From: Rhizophagus irregularis
Taxonomy: Eukaryota; Glomeromycota; Glomeromycetes; Glomerales; Glomeraceae
Assembly (NCBI RefSeq): GCF_026210795.1
Contig: NC_089448.1
Coordinates: 3,348,001 to 3,412,000, forward strand
DNA: 64,000 nt
Direction: 5' to 3'
The translations under genes were made by a program, and so were the position numbers. The notes under the pieces are model-generated. The model worked only from the letters and a program-made list of their open reading frames with translations, ran no database searches and was not told the origin of the DNA. This document shows, one piece after another, positions 23,492 to 34,825 of the stretch; the first letter of the stretch is position 1; each line of letters opens with the position of its first letter.

Positions 23492-26061
23492 ATTGTGATC
23501 TAACTAATTTAATCAAATAATCTTCGTGCAGACAATTATTTTTTATTCACCGTATGGCCAAACCAAGATGGAATGGTTAAAAAATAAACCTAAAATCATA
23601 AAATCATGGGAAATATTTTAGAAATTAATTTTTTTTTTAGACATTGTGATTTATTAAATTTAAGCAAAATCTATCTTGAAAAAAGAAATTTTTATACATT
23701 ATTTATTATATCCACTAAAATGTCTATTGGAAATGATCGGTTCGAGAAAGAGAATTACTGTAATTTTAGGGAAATGATATATTCGGGAAATGACATTCGA
23801 GAAATCATACTGTAAACTTATCAAACTTATGTATCAAATACTAATTAATCTGAGCAATAGATTCTCGTGACATTTAATTATAAAAATGAAAATGTGTGGT
23901 CAGAAAAAACACTTCTGCAATATTGAAACGACGTAAATACGATCTTAACATTTGCTAAATGCCTAAATCATTTTCGTTTGAATCGCTTATAAAGCATTTT
24001 TATATTTTATTTAATTTACTTAATATTTAACAATTTATATAAAAGTGAGGTCATTGTTGATTTACTAGCTCTATAAAACGTTTTCTGAGTAAAATTCCGA
24101 TAAATGATCATTTTTCTAATTTTCATTCCAAAAAAATTTTATAGAGTAGATAATAACGAATGCGCTTGCAAGAATAATAAAACTTGACTGATAAAGTTAT
24201 CAATTCTCTTGTCGGCCGGAGTGATAGTTTCCGGTTGTCATTTGTCACATCTAATTATAAATAATTTTTTTTGACTTCATGTTTTCAACCTTCTCGACCT
24301 GATAGTATTTACGCCTGGTATTTTTATATGAATGTGAAATATAATAAAAAAAAATTTTGCCCTGGTGTATGATAATAATCCAGGGGACTCTCCACACATA
24401 CACCAACGATTCTCAGCTCAGGCACTTAGGATCCTGAATTTCGTACAGAAAAGAATATGTTTTTGACCACTGATTATATGGACATTTCCTTTTTATTTCT
24501 TCGTCTTTTTTTTCAATTTTTCACCTTCCCATAATTTTATGGACGATTCCAACCCGTTTTCACTGTACTAGTTTCATTGTATATGGGACATAGTTGCGAC
24601 CTCTTTTTATAGTGTATAGCGGCGCTTTTGCGTCATTACGTTAGTAGATAATTGTTTATTTTTACTTCATTTAATTTATCGTTATTACTAAAATGCACTA
24701 TTTATATAAAATCGAACCATAATTTTCATCGTAAGTTATAAGTTATTTATTTGATTCTATTAGTAATTATTTATATAATATTTACATATAATTTTTCACT
24801 CGAATTCAGAGAAATTTTTGCCATCTTTTTTTCATGATATTTAATTAAATCGTCCGTCGCGTTTCACTAGTTTTAGGAATGCTAGTGGGACCCAAATGTA
24901 CATAAAAAGCCAGGTATATCAGAAGACGATTTTCAATCTTTCATACGAAAAGCATTGTCTGAAGCTAACATAAGTGATGGTTTGGTTTAGACGAGGCGAG
25001 GATGAATATGTGATTAAAAAGGGGTATGATTTTGAATTTAAACATGATCTTTCCTTTCATAGGTAATCCTGGCCGAAAAGTTAGTGCCATTTTTAGGTAC
25101 TGGCCGAAATTATCATATGAAAAAATGCGTATACCCTAACTTCAGCCCAATAGGATCGATCATGCAGATTCTTATAGACCATTTTATTTAGGCATACTAG
25201 CAATAACACTTGATTGATATAATAAAGTGGAGTAAAAAAATATGGTGTAAATGAATATTTTGTAGGAAAATTTAAATAAAGCTTATAAAGTGGATCAAAA
25301 ATAGCGTAAAAATGAAATTTATAGTAAGTTAAATAAAACTTATTTATGATATTATCGTTATGACGTTTTTGATCATGTATTAATTAATAACACTTTTATT
25401 GGATGTGGGGCTATATTGGTCACAGGTATTTAAATAATAATAATTTTCGCAATATTTTCCATTTCCTAGTTAATTTTTATACTTATTATTTTTGATAAAC
25501 AATAGATTTTAAATTAAATTATTATAATAAATACCTTATAAAAAATATTAGTAGATGATTTTTGTAAAAATAACGGTAATGAATTTCAAGGATTTGAGAG
25601 AAATGTAGACTTACAAAATAATTCTGGCTATAATTAAATTTTTTCTTACCTCTAATTTTTTGATTTGATCTTATACTGTATATGTCATATTGTAGTTGGC
25701 ACGTTGCTCTGTATAAATTTAAATGCCGATATATAACAAGAAGAGTAAATGTTTGGTTTTGGAACATCTATAGAGATTAACCATAATTCCCAATTTGGAT
25801 GGACGAAAAAAACCTCGCAGATAATTTTATATATTGTTAGTATGAGTGAAACTAACGTTTTTTAATTTTTTTTGGCGGGAAAATCGATTATTACATATTA
25901 CAAGAAGCTAGTAGAACAATTGCCTTATTATTCCTTTGCAGATTATACTCGTTCGTTTGTTGATATCGATGATGTAAATAATGGTAGGTTTGATTGATAA
26001 ACAACCTTTTACTTACATTTATTATTGGAAAAATATTGATAATCAGAAAATTACTGTAAAT
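23492..26061. other. AT-rich spacer
   Basis: No gene is recognised. GGCCGAAATTATCATATG near 25102 is another GGCC-type motif. A weak CAX-like peptide (NKAIVLL) is readable at 25909-25950 on the minus strand and may be a detached part of the relic that follows. Confidence 0.4.
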
Positions 26062-26612
26062 CTTGTTCAGCAGAAATGAGTGGTATAACGAAAAATACAA
26101 TTTGTTAAAGATACATTATCTAAAAAATCAAAAATCTAAACTTAAGCAAAACGATAAAAAGTTCTGTTTAATCCCAGTAAAAAAACTTTTCATAATGATT
26201 AGATTAATAGATACAGCAATTAGTTTCTTCTTATATCTTCCTTCATTGTGAAATTCTGAATAAGTTTTTAATTAATAAGGATTTAACTAATAAATAAAAA
26301 TAGATAAAAAAAATTGACGTTTCATAATTTTACAAATACTGTATCACTACTAGTGCTATACCTTCGAATTAGCTTGCATTGCCATGGTATAATCATTTTT
26401 GCAGCTTTAATTTGTGTAGCACACTTGTTTATAAAATTTCTACTTGTGAATAATCACATTTCCAATACTAATAAATTATAAGCAATAGATTCGAATTAGA
26501 ACGAGAATACCTGATCAATGCAACTCTTAAACATGATATAATACAGCAAAAACTATCCCTAATGATCCTAAAAATGCACTTAAATTCATTACGAGGGCGC
26601 TTAGTAACATAA
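26062..26612 (-). pseudogene. Decayed fifth CAX exchanger
   Basis: On the minus strand, fragments of the exchanger appear in the correct order. The exon 1 end is near 26512-26600 (NLSAFLGSLGIVFAV, then a stop, then the donor GATCAGGTAT as in the intact copies). Exon 2 scraps lie at 26380-26482: NLLVLEM matches NLLLVLG, INKCATQIKAA matches FNKTAAQT, and MIIP matches LIIPAAF. The exon 3 start is at 26190-26265 (LKTYSEFHNEG ... VSINLII, matching LKTHSHLYQ ... VSLLLL). The exon 5 start is at 26075-26106 (QIVFFVIPLIS, matching [10 protein letters not shown]). Stops, frameshifts and large deletions rule out a product. It has the same orientation as the array, 5 kb away. Confidence 0.6.
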
Positions 26613-26726
26613 AATTTTGACTTTATAAAACTAATCAAAAAATAAATATTTTGCATTAATTGACCGAAAGCAGTGCGGTGATGATTAAAAATCTTTAAAT
26701 TTTGCCGGAATTAAGGTCACGGTCTC

Positions 26727-27030
26727 ACGGACCACCTAATTCATTTTTGCTCCGAAGTTTTATACGCAGTCATACGAAGAGCATAATTGATCGGAATAAT
26801 TCTGGGCAAATTATAAATTTGACCAGAATTATAATTTCATTTTAGGAAATTTAATATTACACAAGTTCTAAAAAACACAATTTGTTGGAACGCTATTTCC
26901 AAAAAAGGATATGTCTGCATATCAGTTTTATAATTCTGGCCAAAATTATAATTTGGCCGGAATTACTGCCATAATCTCTGCGTATGACTGCGTATGAATC
27001 TTCGGAGAAAAAATGAATTAGGTGGTCCGT
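26727..27030. mobile_element. 304-bp hairpin element (ACGGACCACCTAATTC ends)
   Basis: Left arm ACGGACCACCTAATTCATTT and its reverse complement, ending GAATTAGGTGGTCCGT at 27030, extend to arms of about 50 bp including GCAGTCATACG. A second, inner inverted pair of GGCCAAAATTATAATTTGGC type lies at 26806-26845 and 26932-26965. Non-coding. Confidence 0.7.
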
Positions 27031-27119
27031 TATTTTTGCAAATAGCTGTAATTCCGGAAATATGAGCCTTTTACGGAAAAAAGATGGAGTATAAAAACGG
27101 ATCAACCTTTTTTACAGGG
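27031..27119. repeat. Partial CCCTGTAAAAAA-family copy
   Basis: Read on the minus strand this is the same repeat as at 27275: CCCTGTAAAAAAGGTTGATC, then CATCTTTTTTCCGTAAAAGG, then a cut at the adjoining hairpin element. The two copies face each other about 155 bp apart. Confidence 0.6.
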
Positions 27120-27274
27120 TCTCGCTCATTATTAAACTTAGTTCTTTTAAAAAATAGGCATTTACAATTTGTCTTAAAATATGTGTTGGCTTAGTTAAGC
27201 GTAGAAAGTTAGAAACATTATAGTTATAAGTTATTGTGTTTTGAAACGATTAATATCACAATTATTAACCAATG

Positions 27275-27461
27275 CCCTGTAAAAAAAGTCGATCCGTTTC
27301 TTACATTCCATCTTTTTTCCGTAAAAGGCTCATATTTCCGGAATTAATAACCTTATATCACAGAATTTATCAAATTATTTACATTTTCCGCGAATGGATC
27401 TGTGAAAGGCTCATTTTTACGGAGTTTTTTACAGAAATAACGGATAAAATTTTTTATAGGG
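27275..27461. mobile_element. CCCTGTAAAAAA-family element
   Basis: Starts CCCTGTAAAAAAAGTCGATC and ends ATAAAATTTTTTATAGGG, an inverted CCCTRTAAAAAA terminus. ATG flanks both ends (27272-27274 and 27462-27464), a possible 3-bp duplication. A close relative that shares the first ~50 bp almost exactly starts at 41146. Confidence 0.6.
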
Positions 27462-28750
27462 ATGATAGCAGATGATTGGTAAAGATTTGGCCACGTAGTG
27501 GTCAAATTTGTCCAATCAGAATGCTAGAATTGATTAATAATTGTATATAGGTGTTATAAAATACAATAAAAGACTGCACAGATATTGTTGAATTCTAAAA
27601 TATTACGAAGGGGATCGATAATTTAACAAATAAAAATTCATTAACCTGATTCCCTTCATTTAAATAGGAGACTTATAAAGAATTCAAAAAATTTTAGTAC
27701 TTACTGACACAAAAGACATATTTTTCATATTGGTGTATAATTTCGTAAGCCATTTTAAGTTACGTTTCGTCATGTCTCTTAAAATAACGTATTTAAATGA
27801 TTTACGGTGACCTCTAATTATTGTTATTGATTTCTTTAGTGATCAAATTTATATAATACATCATGTTACATTGTTACACCGTTAATTTGTTTGCATTTGA
27901 TTCGCATTTCTTTGTGGCTTTTCTTTTATTGGAATAAATGAACAAAATTTAGGGGTGCATTAACAGCTCTAAAGTTTGCGCCTAAAGGGAGACAATGAAA
28001 TATACGCCTATCTCCTGACTATCAAAAAACGCTTTCACTTTTTACTTCATCAAGAAGTTCATCCTAGTATCAAATATTGTTAAACTTAAACTATAAGTTA
28101 TCATATCATTTCCTTTTTTGGATTTGTTATTATTAAGTCGGAAAGGAAAATTTCGTAAAATTGAGAATAAATTTTCGTAATTATAATTTTTAAAAAAAAA
28201 AAAGCGGAATGACTCATAATTTTTTTACTGGGATGATTCGTATTTCAGGAGCTAATTTTTATAATGAAGTTGTAAATGTATTTTTAATAACATTATAATA
28301 AAACTAAATTTTACGTAATCATTTAAATGTGATGTCGATTCTAAACTCTATAATTTAATCTCTTACGTTCAAAAATGTCCAATGAATGATATAAATAAAT
28401 AAAAAAAATAAATAATATTTGGAAATCTTTTATTTCAAATATTAAAAGAATATGATAATATCGTATATACTATGTTCACTCTGTATAAAACTCCCACTGT
28501 ACAATAATTTATAATTTTTACAATATTTAATCCTAGTTTGAATCCGACTAAATAATACTATTTTGACATTATAAAATAAATATTATATATTGAATTATGA
28601 ATAGAATAAATATATAAGTTTAAAAATGTTTGTTTTAAATCTAAAGCTCATTTTGTTACTTAAATTTCATTTGAGATTTATATCTCCTCTACTACTAATA
28701 ATGAGTAAAATATTTGTTAGAAATAAGTATCTTATAATTTCTAGATAACG
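27462..28750. other. AT-rich spacer
   Basis: No gene or clear element is seen. Confidence 0.45.
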
Positions 28751-29008
28751 TTAATTTGTCTGATTTTTCTTATTTTTTCTTTTTGTTTCTTTACGCGCTC
28801 TATAGGCTTGCGAGTTTTTAGCATCGAATTTATGCTCTTGTTTCGTTTTTTTCGGTAGCAATTTATGGAGTGGAGTATTAGAAAATTCTAAGAATTCTTG
28901 ACTATCGTTATTAATTTGCTTCGCCGAACTCTTTGTATTATTATTAACTTCCATCGCCGTGCTAGGCTTTGAATCAAGGTCTAAATAATAATAAAATTTG
29001 GAAGGCAT
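28751..29008 (-). CDS. Possible small basic protein, unknown
   Basis: An 85-codon uninterrupted frame beginning MPSKFYYYLDLDSKPS. The middle is N/S-rich and polar. The C-terminus is strongly basic (RARKETKRKNKKNQTN) with a nuclear-localisation look. There is no signal peptide or membrane segment. Codon use is mixed and not purely AT-driven (GCGC, CATCGC), which sets it apart from nearby chance frames. I do not recognise a family. It could be a real small gene or an exon of a longer one; a poly-A/T stretch immediately upstream fits a fungal promoter. Confidence 0.4.
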   Translation of the reverse strand: MPSKFYYYLDLDSKPSTAMEVNNNTKSSAKQINNDSQEFLEFSNTPLHKLLPKKTKQEHKFDAKNSQAYRARKETKRKNKKNQTN

Positions 29009-30378
29009 TTTTTTTTTTAATTGAATTAATTTTTTTGTTCGAAATAAAATTTGTTAAATTTGAAATTTTTAGATAATTTAGTAGGTGGGAAATTTTGATC
29101 CTTTTAAATGTTATGAAAATTTTATTAACGGAATTCTCACATTATTAAAACCCGGGATGTGAATGCCATTTAATTCGATAATGTTTGACTAAAATGGTAA
29201 ACGATAATTTGTGTCGGAAAACAAAAAAATCTTCGATCATCATCCAATACTATTTTATTGCGTAATCTAAATTAATGAAAGAAAGAGAAAGTGAAAGAAA
29301 AAGGAAGTTTATATAAATAGGGGGGGATGAGAGAAGAAAGAAAAGAAACAATGAAAATGAATGAAAAAAAATTTTAGTAATAAACAGAATACGTAATTGA
29401 GTATATGGCATGATATATATATATATATTTTATTATATAATACTTAATATTCTAGAAGGATGTAAAAAATTGATAACTACTCCGCAACCATTTCGGAAAA
29501 ATTTGGATATTATTTTTTTCTATAAAGGGAGCGTTCTTTCAAAGTTTTGCGTGACTAACATTTTTTGCTTTGTTTTACGATCCGATCTTTTACGTATTAT
29601 TAGTATATAATAATGCATTATATGTCTTTCTTTAATTTTTATTTAAAAGATAAATATATATATAAAATATAATATAATACAATATAATACAATATAATAC
29701 AGTATATAAATATATGACACAATTAGAATAAAGAAGTTTCTATAAATTTTTAACAGAAATAAGAAACAATAACATGATCTTCATTCTAGTTTTTGTTTAA
29801 AAACACATTAGTAATACAATAAACAAAACATATCGCGTGACATCGATTTTTCGATTAAATCGGAAATGTTACTAATATCATGTGATGCGTAAATGAAAAG
29901 TATTACTTATAAGTATAAAACAAAAGCATCCTTAATCAAAGTTAGTTTCAAGAACAGATTGTAAAATTTCACGCTCACAATTTACACTTTTTACTGAATT
30001 AAATTAAATGCGATAGACAATAGAATCCATTTCACTAGCATTTTCGTGTGAATTTTAATGAACAAGTAACAAGGCCAATCAATAAAAAACAAATATTTGT
30101 TTGATGAAAAATAGAAAACATTTATTATATGAAATTTCCATACGATAACCTATTAAGCATAGTTTATTAGGATTCACTGATATTTAGTGTCGGATAGTTT
30201 TTTTTATCGTGAATTGTTGACATACATTAACTTCTTTTTTAAGTTTGATTTTTTTTTTATAACAAAATGTGAAATTTATGTTATCAGATGATGACACTTT
30301 TATTATCACAAATTTATCTTTCAACATCCTGATAATGTAAAAACTGATATTATAATATTATTTTAGACTTTTATGAAA
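29009..30378. other. AT-rich spacer with simple repeats
   Basis: 29280-29345 is an A/G-rich run (GAAAGAGAAAGTGAAAG). 29410-29440 is an AT dinucleotide run. 29655-29705 repeats AATACAATAT. No gene is recognised. Confidence 0.5.
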
Positions 30379-30469
30379 CCCTTATAAAAAAAATTCTGAT
30401 CATTTTTCTAGTTTTTATTCCGAAGAAACTCAGACACGTGATCATTTTTCTAAAAAATTTTTTATAGGG
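30379..30469. mobile_element. 91-bp CCCTTATAAAAAAA hairpin MITE
   Basis: The left end CCCTTATAAAAAAAATTCTG and right end AAAAAATTTTTTATAGGG are inverted. GATCATTTTTCTA occurs in both halves. Its ends match the CCCTRTAAAAAA family at 27.3 and 41.1 kb. Confidence 0.65.
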
Positions 30470-31107
30470 AACGGTAGATTTTTTGCTATCTCAAATGTAA
30501 CGTTTAAGAAAAAAAAATGAAATAAATGTCTGTAGCAAAGCGAAGGACTACACAACAAACCACCCTAACATCAACCTATATCAACCTCCGAAAAATGGTA
30601 GCTAGCGGGTGGATAACTAACTAATCTCATGTCGATTATCCATGATACGTTTTAATAATAAACTGGTTTTATTTAATTTAAAACCAGTTCATTTAATGAA
30701 TTTTTCATAATAATTATATCAAGCCAACAAAACTAAATCTGTCATGATGTTCTTTGATGTTAATATGAAGAGAAAAAGAGAAAAATTGTTTACGCTGTCA
30801 AGATAAAATAAAGACTACTCGTTCAATTAAATCTAATCTATTTCCACATTATTAATTCAAAGTGGCACTGTTCGTTCCGATTGTGGCGCAATGGGCGAAA
30901 TGTAAAAAATCGTGGCAAAAATGCACTTGTACGTCTTTCTTTACAAATATGAAAAAATGTAATCATGAAATAATTTGAAATATTTGTTATTATAGAAAAT
31001 TTTCTTATATAAACACCTTGAGACAATGAAAATTTCTTCAAACAAATTAAACAAACAACGAATTAAAAGTTATACATATCACGAAAAAAAAATATATTAT
31101 CTGAATC
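30470..31107. other. Spacer upstream of the candidate propeptide
   Basis: AT-rich; no gene is recognised. Would contain the promoter of the small plus-strand gene that follows. Confidence 0.4.
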
Positions 31108-31315
31108 ATGCAATTAAAACACTTACTGTTGATTTTCTGCTTTACTATGGTTTTAGCGAGTAAATTATAAATTATGAAAAAATTTTTTCTTTTTTATCAA
31201 ATTAGTTAAACGAATTCTTTTAATAATATTTTAATTCACCATTGACGCAGACGCAGAACCAGATACGTTGAAACGTGACGCGGACGCAGAACCAGAAGCG
31301 TGGGGATATTTTTAA
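31108..31315 (+). CDS. Candidate Kex2-processed secreted peptide precursor (AWGYF tail)
   Basis: A two-exon model: 31108-31159 and 31251-31315, with a 91-bp GT-AG intron. Exon 1 encodes a clean signal peptide (MQLKHLLLIFCFTMVLA). The phase-1 junction leads into AEPDTL, then the dibasic KR, then DADAEPEAWGYF and a TAA stop, 38 aa in all. A signal peptide, an acidic spacer, a KR site and a short repeated segment ending in aromatic residues are the layout of fungal alpha-factor-type peptide precursors. A degenerate third unit (AAACGTGACGTAGAACTAG) follows the stop, as if a longer repeat array had decayed. An alternative acceptor 6 bp downstream keeps the frame. Without splicing the frame ends after 20 codons. 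Secretion and processing are inference; the actual role, mating-type signal or symbiosis effector, is unknown. Confidence 0.5.
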
Positions 31316-32106
31316 CAAACGTGACGTAGAACTAGAAACTTAATTTTAAATTTATTTTATTCGGTTATATTGTGTAATAATTAAAATATTCAATTTTTTT
31401 AATTCATAATAAATATACTATATTATATTATTAGTTTAATAGAACTATTAGAATTTTTTACTGTCCTGACGTAGATCTAAAATAAACTTAATACATTAAA
31501 CCTTTTTTTTGATTATTGATAGTAAATGAATTAAATTAAATATCAATACTACGGTTGACAATGTTCCTTTTTTTCCTATCACTTGGCGTAACGTGTCGAC
31601 ATAACAATTAAACAAATAAAACAAATAACCAGTTACTTTTGAATTTAAAATGATCAGCATACGCGTATTATTCGTAGGGAAACGATAAACGTTACAAAGT
31701 CTGGAGCTTATCACGTTGGAAATGATGCAATAACATGAATGGTCAAACAAATATAAAAAAAGCAAACTCACAATTTGCACAAATAATTTATTTTGTTTCA
31801 TATTTGCTATAACATTTTACAAAGATAATAAAAATTCTATCTGTTTGGATCGTTAAAAGCTTTACATAAAAGATTTAAAAAATATAAAAAATGGAACAAA
31901 AAAATATTTAATAATCAAAAAACTAAAAAAATATAACACGAAAGAAGTTCGACGTTTGATTTATGGTCACGTGATCGCTGTTACGTGACAATTGTAAGTA
32001 TATGAAGAACCAATCATGGTGATGGAAATACGATTTTTAATCCAACTCAGGAAGCTGGTTTATTTTTCTTTATTTAAAGGGAGTAACTCTGAAACAAAGC
32101 TATTAA
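31316..32106. other. AT-rich spacer
   Basis: A 101-codon minus-strand frame at 31496-31801 with a hydrophobic start is present but not convincing. Nothing else is recognised. Confidence 0.4.
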
Positions 32107-32108
32107 TA

Positions 32109-32221
32109 CCGTATTTTTCGGTATATAAGCACCCCATTTTTGCACTTGATGCCGGCCAAGATCCTCATAATTCTGGCCAGGGTGCTTATTTTCGGGGGTG
32201 CTTACTTACCGCAAAATACGG
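32109..32221. mobile_element. 113-bp TA-flanked MITE (CCGTATTTT ends)
   Basis: Starts CCGTATTTTTCGGTATATAA and ends TTACCGCAAAATACGG, with AAGCACCCC inverted inside. TA flanks at 32107-32108 and 32222-32223. The centre carries GCCGGCCAAGATCC / TTCTGGCCAGG, again the GGCC motif. Non-coding. Confidence 0.75.
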
Positions 32222-32609
32222 TAATTATATTTTTAACGAAATATTTAATAATATTCACAAAAAAAACCATAAAATGCTTTCTTCATACATACTATTGTAA
32301 TAGAATTTTATCAGGCATTTTATTAATTGGTGATTTATGTTAGTACAACCAGTTACTAAGTTGTATAAAAATACCTATTACATAAGCCCTGATAAAACAG
32401 TTGCACTTCGTGCCGAGTAACTATTAATTATTGGTCAGTCTAATAGGATTATGCAGATTTTGACGGACTGATATTTTTTGTTGATGGCTGAATAATTGAT
32501 ATTTTTCTTTTATTGGCTAAATATCAAATATATTTGCAGTTTAATTATACTTTTTATATACTCTTACTATAATAATAGCATGATCTTGCGTGACTGACGC
32601 AATAATCTA
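32222..32609. other. AT-rich spacer
   Basis: Nothing is recognised. Confidence 0.4.
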
Positions 32610-32683
32610 GTTATTGGTTATGGTGGATGAAATATCGTGTCACCCCTTCGGGGTGACCGATATTTTACCCCCCAACCAATAAC
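32610..32683. mobile_element. 74-bp hairpin MITE
   Basis: GTTATTGGTT ... AACCAATAAC ends are flanked by TA on both sides (32608-32609, 32684-32685). The centre folds into a GC stem, GTCACCCC-TTC-GGGGTGAC, continued by AATATCG/CGATATT. Nearly the whole element is one hairpin. Confidence 0.75.
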
Positions 32684-34100
32684 TATTATATATTCGTCAT
32701 TAAAAGAAGAACATTAAAAATAAAAGCCAAGCAGAATATTGTTCTAATTAATGCTTAAAGAATTAAACTTCAAAGAGCACGGTAGTCTTTTCCGAAGCTT
32801 CCAGAAAACAATTTCTTCAATATAATTATTAAAATGATTACAATCGTAATACTTAAAGTAACTTTTCGCAATAGCTTCTTCAATCCAATTAATCCATTTA
32901 TTATTTTTAGTTTTCTCAAATCTAGTAGTAAATAGCAATATTTTTTTTGAAAACAATCTTTACTTTTTTAATCTATAATTTTCATAATTTTTGTCGTAAA
33001 ATTGTATCAGTTGGGTTTATTACATGTTCACAACTATTGCATTCACGTGTCATAAATCAATTGCATTGATAACCAATTTATACTAGCAGTAACCCGTTGC
33101 TTCGCACCGGGACCAATGAGTTTGTTTAAATAGAAAAATTAGGAATTTAATATGGTAATAATTAGTTAACAAAAAATAATAAAATAATATGTATTAAATT
33201 ATATTTATAAGATTAGATATAAATTTTATTTACAATAATGTAGTTATTTATATTAATGATTTGACGTTTGAGTGTAGAATGAAATTGATTAATTTTTTAG
33301 AAGTATTTTTGAAAAAAAACTTTATGAAAATACTACAAATATTTTTGTTAATTAATTATAAATTTTATAATTATTCTTTTATTATTTTATATTACATCAA
33401 TTTTAAACTTAGGAAAAATATTTGAACAATTAAATGTATTAGAATCTGTTCATTTCATTTATTATTCTTCTTTTGATACTCATTTTATTTGATAAATTAT
33501 TAATTTAACTAAACTATTTGAATTAAAATTTTTATTCAAAAATCTGGTGATTATTTAGAGAATTTCGGTTATGGATTTGGTTATAATAGTCTATTATTAA
33601 ATCAACCATTTCTTCAATTAATTAATTATAAAATATTGTAAAATATTACGGATCGTTAAATAGATCAGGCGGGGGTTTTAATTATATGGCATAGGATTTC
33701 AAGTTACACAATTCACGGAGACTAATCCAAACGTCAGACAAATTTTTTTAGTTATATAGATTTTTCCTACATATTATACATAATTCAACATGATATTATG
33801 ATAATACTGTTAGTGCAAGTATGTATTTATTATATATATATGTATTATTAATTATTATTCCACCATATTATGAATTAATTCATCTAATCATATCCACATA
33901 CACAGCCTCATATTTTTTTCCAATTTTTTTTATAGTCTTTTTTGGAGTAAGGTTATAACTTGATCCCGCATTCTTATTTGTACCTGTAAACCTGTTCAAT
34001 AAAATAGAAATTCTCTCCTTATTAACACTTTTTTCTTTTCTAATTCATTTAATTTGCATACATGCAATCTAATGATTGTCTTCAAAATAAACCAGTCAAA
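32684..34100. other. AT-rich spacer with repeat-like scraps
   Basis: GTAACCCGTTGCTTCGCACC at about 33092 and TTTTTTTAGTTATATAGATTT at about 33744 look like the ends of a dispersed repeat, but I cannot define it. No gene. Confidence 0.4.
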
Positions 34101-34443
34101 TACAAAGCATCCTAACCTTCAGAACAAATGAACAATAATGAAAAAGCAACTCTAGTACCTTCAGAACAATTGACAATAATGAAAAATCTAAAATCATTGG
34201 AGAATGTATCTATTGTTATCAGGAAAAATCCATTAAATTAGGGGAATGTTACAAATGTTACCAAAAAGAAGTAATAAACTTTATAGTAACAAGAAGGAAT
34301 GTCCTGAATGTAAAAAAAGAATTACAGACATGAATAGGATGATAAATGACAAAAGAATATTTGATAATTTTAATAATCAAGTAGCATGTAAAACATGTAA
34401 TGAACAAAATCAAAAAAGAGAAATGTATAATGAAAATGGATAA
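34101..34443 (+). pseudogene. Frameshifted CxxC-rich gene fragment
   Basis: Around 34196-34265 one frame reads IGECIYCYQEKSIKLGECYK. After a frameshift, 34276-34440 reads KKECPECKKRITDMNRM and later ACKTCNEQNQK. The pattern of four CxxC pairs is zinc-ribbon-like. Upstream, a ~48-bp unit containing ACCTTCAGAACAA is tandemly duplicated (34119-34190). LTGECIHCHKK at 44740-44770 on the other strand belongs to the same family. I do not recognise its function. Confidence 0.45.
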
Positions 34444-34543
34444 TGGTTCTGTTCCGCCAGAAGAGTTGGAGACAGATGTAGATAATGCATTTAGTCTCAG
34501 AAATTTCGGTCCAATGGTCAGTATATCACGTATCATATACTTC

Positions 34544-34825
34544 TTACTCCATACGAAATTCCATAAACTTTATCGATACCGATCCCATAACTTCCTTTTT
34601 GGTTGCAGGATCGATAATATTTCCAAATTGCTTACAAACATTTCCGGCTCTTTGGGTCTTCTTATCCAGATTTGATTCTGAAACCTTAGGTAAAGAAGCA
34701 TTAATCATGGTGTAAATGGTGTAAACTTGAGACTTCACAGTTTTTTCCGCTACACCAGTTTTAGAGCAAATTTCTGCAATATTATTTTTGTATGATTCTC
34801 TATAAATAAGCATACCAGCATACAT
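34544..34825 (-). pseudogene. Unrecognised coding remnant in GC-richer island
   Basis: A 93-codon frame beginning MYAGMLIYRESYKNN. The segment IAEICSKTGVAEKTVKSQV looks like a helix-turn-helix. There are no paralogues in the window. More coding-looking but broken sequence follows at 34980-35230 on the same strand (for instance GCFLILVDETNKK). It may belong with the broken gene at 35.3-37.1 kb. No family assigned. Confidence 0.3.

Noticed and set aside
31496-31801. 101-codon minus-strand frame with hydrophobic N-terminus
   Set aside because: Hydrophobicity is expected from T-rich DNA; no cleavage-site pattern, domain or composition shift that would distinguish it from chance.
33084-33770. Possible dispersed repeat from GTAACCCGTTGCTTCGCACC to TTATATAGATTT
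   Set aside because: Only the edges look repeat-like; no inverted ends, duplication or coding sequence could be shown.
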